A DNA stretch of 64,000 nucleotides. Origin: CAWAPS01 sp963783945. Lineage in GTDB: Bacteria > Actinomycetota > Acidimicrobiia > Acidimicrobiales > Palsa-688. The DNA is taken from the NCBI GenBank assembly GCA_963783945.1, contig CAWAPS010000032.1, positions 868,001-932,000 on the forward strand. The letters are read 5' to 3'. Both the position numbers and the translations under genes were made by a program. Below are positions 43,137 to 51,251 of this stretch, in pieces (positions within the stretch are counted from its first letter, which is position 1; each line of letters starts with the position of its first letter). The notes beneath the pieces are model-generated. The model did no database searches and was not told where the DNA came from. It worked only from the letters and a program-made list of their open reading frames with translations.

Positions 43137-43180
43137 GGTTTGATGGTAAGAACCCGTTGCACCTGTGTATAGCGCATAGT

Positions 43181-43199
43181 TTGCATATTTAACATGCAA
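43181..43199. promoter_or_regulatory. 19-bp dyad at the acnB-LysR divergent start
   Basis: TTGCAT-N7-ATGCAA forms a perfect 6-bp inverted repeat. Its right arm includes the ATG of the LysR gene (43194). Another near-palindrome, TATAGCGCATA, lies just upstream at 43168-43178. LysR regulators often bind such dyads in the shared promoter and repress their own gene. The exact T-N11-A rule is not met, so the assignment is tentative. Confidence 0.5.
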
Positions 43200-44117
43200 G
43201 ACTCGCATGATATGGATTTGATGCTGCTGCGATCTCTGATAGCCGTAGCCGACGCCGGCACCATCACCGAGGCCGCGGAACGAATCAATATCAGCCAGTC
43301 AGCCCTGTCGCGACGGCTGCAGCAAATCGAATCCGACCTGGGGGCCGACCTGCTCCTGCGAGGCCGCTACGGGGTCGAGCTCACCGAGCTCGGACGCCAG
43401 ACGGTCGAACGGGGGCGAGGCATCGTCGCCCGCTACGACGAGCTGCGCCTCAACATCTCCGAGCATCTCGACCTGCACCGGGGGACGGTGCGAGTCGGTG
43501 GTGGCGCGACAGTCACATCCTTCGTGTTTCCGGGCGCCATAGCTGAGTTTCAATCAAGGCATGCGGGCGTCCGGTTCTACGTTAAGGAGAGCGGGAGCCG
43601 GGAGATCGCATCCGATGTAGCGGCCGGGGACCTAGAGCTGGGCGTGGTGACCCTTCCCGTGCCCGGGCGAGACCTGGACACCGCCCGGCTCGTCGTCGAC
43701 GACATCGCCCTGGTCGCCCGGGCCGACCACGAGCTGGCCATAGGACCGGTCCGGGTGAGAGACCTGGAAGGGCGACCGTTCGTCAGCTTCGAACCGGGAA
43801 GCGCCATCCGCCAGATCATCGACAGCACCTTGCGGGTCGCCGGCGTCCAGGTCGACGTGGTGATGGAACTGCGCTCCATCCCCACCATCCTCCGCATGGT
43901 GGCGACTACGGGGTACCCGGCCTTCGTGAGCCGGCTGAGCCTCCCTGGCGCCGTCGGGGTGCGACCGGTCGCGGTGCGGGGCCTTCGGATCTCGCGGACG
44001 CTCGGCCTGGCCAAGCGGAGGGGGATCCCCCTGTCGGCACCGGCTCAGCTGTTCGCCGACCTCCTGATCGCACAAGCTGCCGGCAGTGGGCCGGCACCCC
44101 CGTTCCACGGCCGTTAG
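43194..44117 (+). CDS. LysR family transcriptional regulator
   Basis: 307 residues. The wHTH is DLMLLRSLIAVADAGTITEA, then AERINISQSALSRRLQQIES, followed by the LTTR effector domain with a GGGATVTSFVFPGAIAEFQS-like first strand and LVVDDIALVARADHELAI. It is divergent from acnB with only 57 nt between the starts, so it probably regulates acnB, perhaps in answer to a tricarboxylate. The dyad at 43181-43199 covers its own ATG, which would allow autorepression. Effector unknown. Confidence 0.88.
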   Translation: MQDSHDMDLMLLRSLIAVADAGTITEAAERINISQSALSRRLQQIESDLGADLLLRGRYGVELTELGRQTVERGRGIVARYDELRLNISEHLDLHRGTVRVGGGATVTSFVFPGAIAEFQSRHAGVRFYVKESGSREIASDVAAGDLELGVVTLPVPGRDLDTARLVVDDIALVARADHELAIGPVRVRDLEGRPFVSFEPGSAIRQIIDSTLRVAGVQVDVVMELRSIPTILRMVATTGYPAFVSRLSLPGAVGVRPVAVRGLRISRTLGLAKRRGIPLSAPAQLFADLLIAQAAGSGPAPPFHGR

Positions 44118-44140
44118 CGAACGTCCCCTCCGCCGAGCAA

Positions 44141-44146
44141 TATAGG
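44141..44146 (+). promoter_or_regulatory. Candidate -10 box of the CBS operon
   Basis: TATAGG ends 6 nt before the ATG at 44153, and no Shine-Dalgarno sequence is present, so the CBS mRNA may be leaderless. The last base deviates from the usual T. Confidence 0.35.
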
Positions 44147-44152
44147 CACGGT

Positions 44153-45850
44153 ATGGATGTCCTCGTAGTTGTAGACGGAGCGGAGGTGCCCGGACCGATC
44201 GCGCCCAGAGCGCGCCGGCGGGTCGATGTGGAGCACGGTCCACTGGCTCCGGTCACCATCGCCGACCTGCGGGCTCACATCCCGCGATCTGTGGGCGTGA
44301 TCGCAGCCCCTACCGATGAAGGGGCTCGGCACGCCGTCGACATAGCCCGGCAGCTCCACCGAGCCGGGCTGCCTGTCACCGTTTACAGCGACTCGGCGCT
44401 CACCGTCGATCCGGGGATCGAGGTCGACCGGATCAGCGACACGGGACCACCCATCAAGGCCGCCGGCTCACTGCTCGAACTGATCGGCCGCACCCCCCTC
44501 GTGCGCCTGGACCGGGTCGGGCGGGATCTGTCGGCTCAGCTGTTCGCCAAGCTCGAGTTCCTGAATCCGGGCGGCAGCGTCAAGGATCGTCCCGCTCTGG
44601 TCATGATCGACGCGGCAGAGCGGGACGGCCGGCTGAGCCGGGGCGGGACCATCGTCGAGCCAACATCGGGAAATACCGGCGTAGGGCTGGCGATCGTGGC
44701 GGCGCGGCGGGGCTATCGCTGCATCTTTACCATGCCCGACAAGATCGCCCAGGAGAAGGTGGCGCTGCTGCGGGCGTACGGCGCCGAAGTGGTGGTGTGC
44801 CCGACCGCGGTCGATCCCCAGCATCCGGACTCGTACTACTCGGTCGCCACGCGGCTGTCAGAGACCACGCCGGGCGCGTTCATGCCCAACCAGTACGCCA
44901 ATCCCCACAACCCGGAGGCGCACGAGCTGACCACCGGACCGGAGATCTGGGAGCAGACCGCCGGGCGGATCACCCACCTGGTGGCGAGCATCGGCACCGG
45001 CGGAACCATCTCAGGAGTCGGCCGCTACCTGAAGGCCCAAAACCCGGCGATCCAGATCGTCGGCGCCGATCCGGAAGGATCGGTCTACTCCGGTGGGCAG
45101 GGCCGGCCGTACCTGGTTGAGGGGATCGGAGAGGACTTCTGGCCCGACACCTACGACCGGGCGATCGCCGATCGGGTGGTCATGGTCTCCGACCGTGACA
45201 GCTTCCTGACGGCCCGACGGGTGACACGCGACGAGGGCATCCTGACCGGCGGGTCCGGTGGCACCGCGGTGTGGGCGGCGGTCGAGGTGGGCCGTCAGGT
45301 AGGACCCGAAGGCGTGATCGTGGTGATACTGCCCGATTCGGGCCGCGGCTACCTCTCGAAGGTGTACGACGACGGCTGGATGTCCGACCACGGATTCCTC
45401 CGGGCCGGCGCGGTTGGCGACGAGACAGTCGAGACTCTGCTCGCCGCCAAGGCCCGCGGGGGTGGAGACGGAAGCACCATTCCCCCCCTCGTCCACGTCC
45501 ATCCCTACGAGAGCGTTCGCACTTCCATCGCCATCCTCCGCGAGTACGGGGTGTCCCAGATGCCCGTCATCAAGGCCGAACCGCCGGTATCTCTGGCCGA
45601 GGTGGTGGGCACGGTAACCGACCGCGACCTCCTCGAGCGCATCGTCGCCGACCCGGCGTGCCTCGACTCGGCCGTGGAGTCGCTCATGGCCCCACCCCTG
45701 CCGATGATCGGATCCGGAGAACCCATCGACATGGCGTCGGCCCGTCTCGCCGACAGCCCGGCGGTGCTGGTCCTCGACAGCGGGCACCCCACGGGGATAC
45801 TCACGAGGAGCGACCTGCTCGACTTTCTGTCCGGGCCGGCTCCCCGATGA
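44153..45850 (+). CDS. Cystathionine beta-synthase with an extra N-terminal domain
   Basis: 565 residues. The PLP fold II catalytic part starts at SLLELIGRTPLVRLDRVGRD (about 107) and holds the Schiff-base Lys144 in NPGGSVKDR, the substrate loop EPTSGNTGVG and the phosphate loop GTGGTISGVG. Two C-terminal CBS domains follow (VHVHPYESVRTSIAILREYG; DSAVESLMAPPLPMIGSGEP). It joins serine and homocysteine to cystathionine. Before the catalytic part are about 105 residues not usual in bacterial CBS, with an alpha/beta look (VDIARQLHRAGLPVTVYSDS). The next gene overlaps by 4 nt (ATGA) and codes the second transsulfuration enzyme. No ribosome site; TATAGG lies 6 nt before the ATG. Confidence 0.9.
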   Translation: MDVLVVVDGAEVPGPIAPRARRRVDVEHGPLAPVTIADLRAHIPRSVGVIAAPTDEGARHAVDIARQLHRAGLPVTVYSDSALTVDPGIEVDRISDTGPPIKAAGSLLELIGRTPLVRLDRVGRDLSAQLFAKLEFLNPGGSVKDRPALVMIDAAERDGRLSRGGTIVEPTSGNTGVGLAIVAARRGYRCIFTMPDKIAQEKVALLRAYGAEVVVCPTAVDPQHPDSYYSVATRLSETTPGAFMPNQYANPHNPEAHELTTGPEIWEQTAGRITHLVASIGTGGTISGVGRYLKAQNPAIQIVGADPEGSVYSGGQGRPYLVEGIGEDFWPDTYDRAIADRVVMVSDRDSFLTARRVTRDEGILTGGSGGTAVWAAVEVGRQVGPEGVIVVILPDSGRGYLSKVYDDGWMSDHGFLRAGAVGDETVETLLAAKARGGGDGSTIPPLVHVHPYESVRTSIAILREYGVSQMPVIKAEPPVSLAEVVGTVTDRDLLERIVADPACLDSAVESLMAPPLPMIGSGEPIDMASARLADSPAVLVLDSGHPTGILTRSDLLDFLSGPAPR

Positions 45851-47022
45851 GCCACGTCGACCGGACCGGAGGGCCCGACGGACAACTCGGTTTCGAGACG
45901 AGAGCCATCCACGTGGGCCAGGAACCCGACCCGGCGACCGGCGCGGTAATCCCCCCCATTTCCCTCGCCAGCACCTTCAAACAGGACGCGGTAGGCCAGA
46001 CGCGCGGCTTCGAATACGCCCGAGGCGGCAATCCCACCCGGGACCAGCTCGAGGAGTGTCTGGCCTCGCTCGAAGGAGCGGCCCGCGGCATGGCGTTCTC
46101 GAGCGGCCTGGCCGCCGAAGACGCCATCCTCCGGTGCCTGACGCCCGGGGATCACGTGATCCTCTCCGACGACGCCTACGGGGGCACGTTCCGCCTGCTG
46201 AGCGCGGTGTGGGGTCCCCTGGGGCTCACCCACTCCACCACCTCGCTGACCAGCCTGGACACCATCCGGGCGGCCTGGCGACCCGAAACCAGGATGGTCT
46301 GGGTGGAGACCCCGTCCAACCCGCTGCTCGCCATTACCGACATCCCGGCCGTCTCCGCCCTGGCCCACTCGCGGGGCGCCCTGGTCGTGGTGGACAACAC
46401 GTTTGCCACGCCGTACCTCCAACAACCGCTCGCCCTGGGCGCAGACGTCGTGGTCCATTCGACGACCAAGTACCTCGGGGGCCACAGCGACCTTATAGGC
46501 GGCTTCGCCGCCACCAACGACGCGGATCTGGCGGAGCGACTGGCGTTCACCCAGTACGCCGTCGGAGGGGTCCCGGGACCCTTCGACTGCTACCTGGTCC
46601 TGCGGGGAGCCAAGACCCTCGCCGTGCGCATGGACCGTCACTGCGCCAACGCCGCCGCCGTGGCCGACATGCTGTCGGAGCATCCCGCAGTGTCAGCGGT
46701 CATGTATCCCGGCCTGTCATCCCACGCCGGCCACGACCTGGCGGCCCGCCAGATGCGGGGGTTCGGCGGGATGGTGTCGTTCATCCTGTCGGGCGGAGAG
46801 GCCGCAGCCCTGGAGGTCGCCCGCTCGACAACCGTCTTCACCCTGGCCGAGTCTCTGGGGGCGGTCGAGTCGCTCATAGCCCATCCGGCCCGGATGACCC
46901 ACCTGTCAGCGGCCGGGTCGGCGCTCGAGGTGGACCCCGGTCTGCTCCGGCTATCGGTCGGGATAGAAACGGCGGACGATCTGCTCGACGACCTCCGGGC
47001 CGCGCTCAAGGCCGCCGGGTAG
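45847..47022 (+). CDS. Cystathionine gamma-synthase / gamma-lyase
   Basis: 391 residues of the Cys/Met-metabolism PLP family: GFETRAIHVGQEPDPATGAV, YARGGNPTRDQLEECLASLE, the PLP-binding Lys208 in HSTTKYLGGHSD and the C-terminal SLGAVESLIAHPARMTH. Gamma-synthase and gamma-lyase cannot be separated by eye. Directly behind CBS, gamma-lyase (cystathionine to cysteine, reverse transsulfuration) is more likely, though many actinobacterial enzymes do both. The ATG overlaps the CBS stop by 4 nt. It converges with serA, which supplies serine for CBS. Confidence 0.88.
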   Translation: MSHVDRTGGPDGQLGFETRAIHVGQEPDPATGAVIPPISLASTFKQDAVGQTRGFEYARGGNPTRDQLEECLASLEGAARGMAFSSGLAAEDAILRCLTPGDHVILSDDAYGGTFRLLSAVWGPLGLTHSTTSLTSLDTIRAAWRPETRMVWVETPSNPLLAITDIPAVSALAHSRGALVVVDNTFATPYLQQPLALGADVVVHSTTKYLGGHSDLIGGFAATNDADLAERLAFTQYAVGGVPGPFDCYLVLRGAKTLAVRMDRHCANAAAVADMLSEHPAVSAVMYPGLSSHAGHDLAARQMRGFGGMVSFILSGGEAAALEVARSTTVFTLAESLGAVESLIAHPARMTHLSAAGSALEVDPGLLRLSVGIETADDLLDDLRAALKAAG

Positions 47023-47053
47023 CCCGCCGACAGCGTTGGGTGACCCGGGCGGC

Positions 47054-47072
47054 TAAGGGGGGCTCGCCCTTA
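47054..47072. terminator. Small hairpin between convergent genes
   Basis: TAAGGG (47054-47059) and CCCTTA (47067-47072) form a 6-bp stem with a 7-nt loop at the 3' ends of the convergent CGL and serA genes. It includes the serA stop codon. No T-run follows, so efficiency is uncertain. Confidence 0.4.
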
Positions 47073-48287
47073 CAACACCCGGAGCCGGATCGTCTCGTCC
47101 ATGTGGGCCAAGCGGGCGAGCATGTCAGCGGTGAAGTCGCTGGCGATGTCGGTGATCACGTAGCCGATGTCGCCGCGGGTGCCCAGAGCCTGTCCCTCGA
47201 TGTTGATGTTGTGCTCGGCGAAGATGGCGTTTATGCCGGCCAGCACGCCGGGAGTGTTGCGGTGAATGTGGACGAGGACATGGCTCCCGGCGCGATAAGG
47301 CAGGTCGACGTTCGGCAAATTGACCGACAGCGCCGTGCTCCCGCGGCGGACATAGTCGGCCAGCTTGGTCGCCACGAACTGCCCGATGTCGACCTGAGCT
47401 TCTTCGGTGCTACCACCGATGTGGGGGGTCAGGATCACGTTCGACAGCCCCTGCAGGCGGGAAACAAAGGATTGGTCGTTCTCCGCCGGCTCCTCGAAGA
47501 ACACGTCGACCGCGGCGCCGGCCAGGTGACCCGACTCGATGTGCGAGCGCAGGGCGCCGTGGTCCACCACGAAGCCCCGACTCAGGTTCAGGAAGAGGGC
47601 CTCCTTGCGCATGGCTGCGAACTCGGCCTCCCCGAACAGCCCACGATTGTCCGGCCGGCCGTCGACATGGAGGGTGACCACGTCGGCCCAGGCAAGGAGC
47701 TCCTCGAGCGACGAGAGCCGGCGGGCGTTGCCCAGGGCCAAGCGGTCGGCGGTGTCGTAGAAGGCGACCGACATGCCCAGGCTCTCGGCCAGGACCGAAA
47801 GTTGCGATCCGATGTTTCCGTAGCCGACGATGCCGAGGCGCCGGCCCCTGACCTCGTGGGCGCCCGCGGCCGACTTGGACCAGATCCCAGCATGCATGTC
47901 CCGGTTCTTGTCGGTGAGCCGACGGGTCAGTGCGATCAGCTCGGCTATCACCAGCTCGACCACGCTGCGGGTGTTCGAGAAGGGGGCGTTGAAAACGGCG
48001 ATGCCCCTCCTGGCTGCGGCGTCCACGTCGATCTGATTGGTGCCGATGCAGAACGCCCCAATGGCGACCAGACCCTTGCACTTGTCGAGGACAGCGTCGG
48101 TGACCCGGGTTCGGGACCGGATACCCAGGATGTCGACCTCCGACACCCGATCGGCCAGCTCGTTCTCACTCAGTGCACCCCGCCAGGTGGACACCTCGAA
48201 CCCCGCTTCCTCCAAACGCGCCGCGCCACCCGGATGGATGTTCTCCAGGAGCAGGGCGCGCCGGCGGGGGGGACGCTCGTCGGGCAT
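47070..48287 (-). CDS. serA: D-3-phosphoglycerate dehydrogenase
   Basis: 405 residues, the E. coli-type short SerA with a C-terminal ACT domain. Dinucleotide motif GRRLGIVGYGNIGSQLSVLA, catalytic-region sequences GAFCIGTNQIDVDAAARRGI and LFLNLSRGFVVDH, and the His in ILTPHIGGSTEEAQ are present. The ACT domain (HVLVHIHRNTPGVLAGINAI) would bind serine as feedback inhibitor. It catalyses the first step of serine synthesis. ATG 48287 has TAACAT 7 nt upstream and no ribosome site. It converges with the transsulfuration pair, which uses serine. Confidence 0.92.
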   Translation of the reverse strand: MPDERPPRRRALLLENIHPGGAARLEEAGFEVSTWRGALSENELADRVSEVDILGIRSRTRVTDAVLDKCKGLVAIGAFCIGTNQIDVDAAARRGIAVFNAPFSNTRSVVELVIAELIALTRRLTDKNRDMHAGIWSKSAAGAHEVRGRRLGIVGYGNIGSQLSVLAESLGMSVAFYDTADRLALGNARRLSSLEELLAWADVVTLHVDGRPDNRGLFGEAEFAAMRKEALFLNLSRGFVVDHGALRSHIESGHLAGAAVDVFFEEPAENDQSFVSRLQGLSNVILTPHIGGSTEEAQVDIGQFVATKLADYVRRGSTALSVNLPNVDLPYRAGSHVLVHIHRNTPGVLAGINAIFAEHNINIEGQALGTRGDIGYVITDIASDFTADMLARLAHMDETIRLRVL

Positions 48288-48294
48288 GACCACG

Positions 48295-48300
48295 ATGTTA
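48295..48300 (-). promoter_or_regulatory. Candidate -10 box of serA
   Basis: On the minus strand TAACAT ends 7 nt before the ATG at 48285-48287. The arrangement suggests leaderless serA mRNA. No clear -35 box. Confidence 0.4.
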
Positions 48301-48378
48301 CCGCCGGCCCCGAACCCGCCTTCCTGGCCCCGCGGTGTACTCTGACGTCCCGCTGCGGGGAAGATTGCGGAGGAATCA

Positions 48379-49509
48379 ATGAACGGCCTTGGGCAGGTCT
48401 TTGGCACATCCATGAGGAGGACGGTCGGTCGCGTGGCGGTGGCGGCGGCCATCGGAGCAGGGGCGCTCACTGCGTGCAGCACGACTCCTCAGGCCCCTCC
48501 CGCCCAGGCCGTCTCCGATTCGTTCAGGAACCTCGGCGATCAGTCCAGCCTGAGCGTCAGCTTGTCGTTGGGTCTCTCGGCCAGCCAGCTCGGGACCGTG
48601 GCCACTAGCGATGGAGGGAAAGGCATCAGTCCCGCGGTCGCCAACACCATCGCCACTGGAAGCGTATTCGTCGAGGTCCAGACCACCAATGGGAAGTCCA
48701 TCAACGACACTTCCGGGACCGCCGCCGGCAACGCCAATCTCGATCTCGGGCTGAAGGTCGGGTCCACCACGCCGCTCGAGGTCCGCCTGGTCGACGGCTC
48801 GTTGTATGCACGGGTCGACGCCGACCAGCTCGCCGCCGATACCGGGCAGAGCGCGGCGTCGACCGCCAGCTTCAAAGCCACCCTCCAGAATGCCGACCAG
48901 GTGGTGCCGGGCCTGGCCGCCCTGGCCAACAACGAGTGGGTCGAGGTCAGCAAAGAGTCGCTCCAGTCGCTGCTCAACATGGCCAAGCAGTTCGGCGCGG
49001 CGCAGGGGCAGACCGGTTCCGCCAACCAGTCGCAGTATCGAGCAGCCACTTCGAAGTTGATGAGCGACATAGCCGCCGCCTTCAAGAGCAACTCGACCGT
49101 AACCAACGACGGAACCCACGGAAGCGGGACCTACTACACGGTGTCAGTGCCTATCCGGCCGTTCGTCGAACAGTTGGCGACCGCATTGCAGACCTACGTC
49201 AACAGCCTCCCAGGGGGCAGCACGATCGCGAGCAAGTTCGGCAGCTCTCTGAATCAGGCCGTGGCCAACAACAATCAGACGTTGACCCTTCAAGTGGTGG
49301 TGCGGGACAACAAGGCCGCAGAGGTCGACCTCGACGTCAACCAGTTCCTCTCCGGATCCCACAAGGCGCCCTTCGCTGTACCCGTGCAGCTGAAGTTCGG
49401 CACTCCGGGGGACATCATGGCTCCGAGCGGCGCCACCGAGCTGAACCTGGCCAAGATCCCCTCGCTGCTCGGCGGAATGGCGCAGAGGTCGGGAACCACC
49501 AGCGCCTGA
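48379..49509 (+). CDS. Putative lipoprotein of unknown function
   Basis: 376 residues. The signal segment RVAVAAAIGAGALTACSTTP contains a lipobox (LTAC) with Cys at about residue 33. The mature part consists of amphipathic strands and resembles lipid-binding LppX/LprG-like proteins in style (SDSFRNLGDQSSLSVSLSLG, LEVRLVDGSLYARVDADQLA, TYYTVSVPIRPFVEQLATAL), but I cannot assign it. ATG 48379 with GGAGG 5 nt before it is well supported; an ATG 11 codons later is possible. It is divergent from serA. Confidence 0.7.
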   Translation: MNGLGQVFGTSMRRTVGRVAVAAAIGAGALTACSTTPQAPPAQAVSDSFRNLGDQSSLSVSLSLGLSASQLGTVATSDGGKGISPAVANTIATGSVFVEVQTTNGKSINDTSGTAAGNANLDLGLKVGSTTPLEVRLVDGSLYARVDADQLAADTGQSAASTASFKATLQNADQVVPGLAALANNEWVEVSKESLQSLLNMAKQFGAAQGQTGSANQSQYRAATSKLMSDIAAAFKSNSTVTNDGTHGSGTYYTVSVPIRPFVEQLATALQTYVNSLPGGSTIASKFGSSLNQAVANNNQTLTLQVVVRDNKAAEVDLDVNQFLSGSHKAPFAVPVQLKFGTPGDIMAPSGATELNLAKIPSLLGGMAQRSGTTSA

Positions 49510-49581
49510 GCTGGTTCAACCATCTGAGCCAAGAGACCGTCGGTCATCCTGTCCAGGTCGCGTGCGGTCAGTGGCCGGGTC

Positions 49582-49631
49582 GGCGGGCCGCAATCCCCGG
49601 AGGGATGGCGGGCCGCAATCCCCGGAGGGAT
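49582..49631. repeat. Exact tandem duplication of 25 bp
   Basis: The unit (ggcgggccgcaatccccgga plus gggat) occurs at 49582-49606 and again at 49607-49631 without a mismatch. The second copy ends in CGGAG-GGAT-CTCCG, a short hairpin. It lies between convergent genes and may strengthen termination. Confidence 0.85.
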
Positions 49632-49662
49632 CTCCGCCGTCCGGAAGCCGCCCCGGCGGCCG

Positions 49663-50820
49663 TCAGGTGGTGTAGTCGGCGTTGATACGCACGTACTCGG
49701 CTGAGAGGTCGCAACCGAACACTGTCGATTCGGCCATACCGATACCGAGCTCCACCTCTATCTCGACGTGGTCGGCAGCCATGATCCGGCTCAGCTGGGC
49801 CAGTCCGTCCTCCCCCGGGCGAGCGGGATATGCCTCCATGTCGCCGAAGCGGATGACCACCTTCTCCGGGTCGATGTCGGTGTCGTCCTGGCATTTGCCC
49901 ACCGCCATGGCGACGCGTCCCCAGTTCGGGTCAGCGCCGTGCACGGCGGTCTTCACCAAGGGAGAGTTCACCACCGCTTTGGCCACCCGGCGGGCCTGGT
50001 GTCCGTCGCGTGCGGACCGAACAGAAACGGTGAGGAGCTTGGTGGCGCCCTCGCCGTCCCGTGCCAGCTGAAGGGTCAAGTCCAGGCAAACCTCCCGTAA
50101 CGCCACACTGAGCTCGGCTTCGCTCACTGCTCCGGCCGCCCCGTTGGCGAGCACCACCGCAGTGTCGGACGTGGAGGTGTCGGTGTCGACGCTCAGGCAG
50201 TTGAACGTGTCGTCTACGGCCCGGCGCCACAGCCGGTGGAGCTGGACGGGGTGACACTCGGCATCGGTGAACACGAAAGCGAGCATGGTCGCCATGTCCG
50301 GCTCGATCATCCCCACGCCCTTGGCCACGCCGACCACCCGGGCCCCGCCGGCCCGTTGCACCGCGGTCTTGGGGACGGTGTCGGTGGTCATCATGGCCCG
50401 GGCCACGTCACAGGCGTCAGCGCTGAACCGGACCCGGGACAGGCCCCCCAGATGGGCCCGGAGCAGATCCATGGGATAGGGCCGGCCGATCACCCCGGTG
50501 CTGGCGATCAGCACCTCGTCGGGGGGCACTCCGGTGCCGGCGGCCACCAGGCCGACGACCTCGTCTGCGTCCCGGAGGCCCTGCGGGCCGTTCGCCACAT
50601 TGGCATTCTTGGCCACCACCACTAGCGCCCGGGCGTGACCCGCCACGGCCCGGGCCCGGCTGATCTGGACGCTCGGGCCGGCAAAGACACTTCGAGTGAA
50701 AAGACCCGCGCTGGCGCACGCCCGGTCAGACACCACCACGGCCACGTCGTCTCCGACCTGGCGAAGACCAGCATGGCCGGCATAGGCCCGGAATCCCGAC
50801 GGCAGCGCTACTCGATCCAC
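49663..50820 (-). CDS. argJ: Glutamate N-acetyltransferase / amino-acid acetyltransferase
   Basis: 385 residues of the ArgJ family. The self-cleavage and nucleophile site is GMIEPDMATML (Thr178 after Ala177), and VVAKNANVANGPQGLRDADE, SVDTDTSTSDTAVVLANG and GADPNWGRVAMAVG are all family hallmarks. It transfers the acetyl group from N-acetylornithine to glutamate and may also use acetyl-CoA, thereby recycling acetyl groups in arginine synthesis. GTG 50820 is the start. No other arg gene is in the window; upstream on the strand lies bldC. Confidence 0.92.
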   Translation of the reverse strand: MDRVALPSGFRAYAGHAGLRQVGDDVAVVVSDRACASAGLFTRSVFAGPSVQISRARAVAGHARALVVVAKNANVANGPQGLRDADEVVGLVAAGTGVPPDEVLIASTGVIGRPYPMDLLRAHLGGLSRVRFSADACDVARAMMTTDTVPKTAVQRAGGARVVGVAKGVGMIEPDMATMLAFVFTDAECHPVQLHRLWRRAVDDTFNCLSVDTDTSTSDTAVVLANGAAGAVSEAELSVALREVCLDLTLQLARDGEGATKLLTVSVRSARDGHQARRVAKAVVNSPLVKTAVHGADPNWGRVAMAVGKCQDDTDIDPEKVVIRFGDMEAYPARPGEDGLAQLSRIMAADHVEIEVELGIGMAESTVFGCDLSAEYVRINADYTT

Positions 50821-50860
50821 CCCGAAATCATTTCAGACGCCCCGACCTCCGAGCCGTCTT

Positions 50861-50946
50861 CCGTTTTGTTACGAGAGGGTCTCGCCCTCCGTCTTGTTAC
50901 GGGAGGGTCTCGCCCTCCGTCTTGTTACGGGAGGGTCTCGCCCTCC
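50861..50946. repeat. Three 28-bp tandem repeats, each with a hairpin, at the bldC 3' end
   Basis: Units begin at 50861, 50889 and 50917. Each contains GAGGG-TCTCG-CCCTC as a stem-loop (GGAGGG/CCCTCC in copies 2 and 3) and the sequence TTGTTACG. The first copy has two differences. The stop codon of bldC (50925-50927) lies in the third unit, which is the one next to the gene body, so the repeat arose by duplication of the gene's own 3' end together with its stem-loop. It probably works as a chain of terminators. Confidence 0.85.
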
Positions 50947-51134
50947 ATCTGTTCAAGGCAACGTTGGATCTCCGAGGCACGGAACCGGCGATGGCCGCCC
51001 AGGGTGCGGATGGCCGTGATCTTGCCGGCCCGCGCCCAGCGAGTGACCGTCTTGGGATTGACGCGAAACAGCGCGGCAACCTCAGCGGGAGTCAGGAGCT
51101 GGTCGTGCGGGGGCTCTTCTGCCATTTCTGCCAC
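50925..51134 (-). CDS. bldC: BldC-type MerR-like DNA-binding protein
   Basis: 69 residues: LLTPAEVAALFRVNPKTVTR, then WARAGKITAIRTLGGHRRF, the full BldC/MerR winged-helix. BldC proteins bind head-to-tail on direct repeats and control development or growth phase in actinobacteria. AAGGAG lies about 8 nt before the ATG. The C-terminal EGETLP is coded within the repeated hairpin unit. It lies between purM and argJ on the same strand, about 115 nt after purM's end. Confidence 0.9.
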   Translation of the reverse strand: MAEMAEEPPHDQLLTPAEVAALFRVNPKTVTRWARAGKITAIRTLGGHRRFRASEIQRCLEQMEGETLP

Positions 51135-51251
51135 TCCTTCCAGCTATGTTGTTTCGCACTTCAAGGCCGAAACGCACCGGATTCACGTGTGACGCGCAGG
51201 TCTCCTCTCCTGGCTGTCGGCAAACCGGACTAGTCAGAAGAATAGTGCATC

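Noticed and set aside
45271..45846. N-terminal extension of the CGL frame back to 45271
   Set aside because: It overlaps the CBS domains of the upstream gene in another frame; the ATG at 45847 overlapping the CBS stop is the normal coupled start.
46056..48608. 850-codon open frame on the plus strand
   Set aside because: It runs antisense to serA and through the CGL gene in another frame, is Arg/Gly/Pro-rich and matches no family; a by-product of high G+C at third codon positions.
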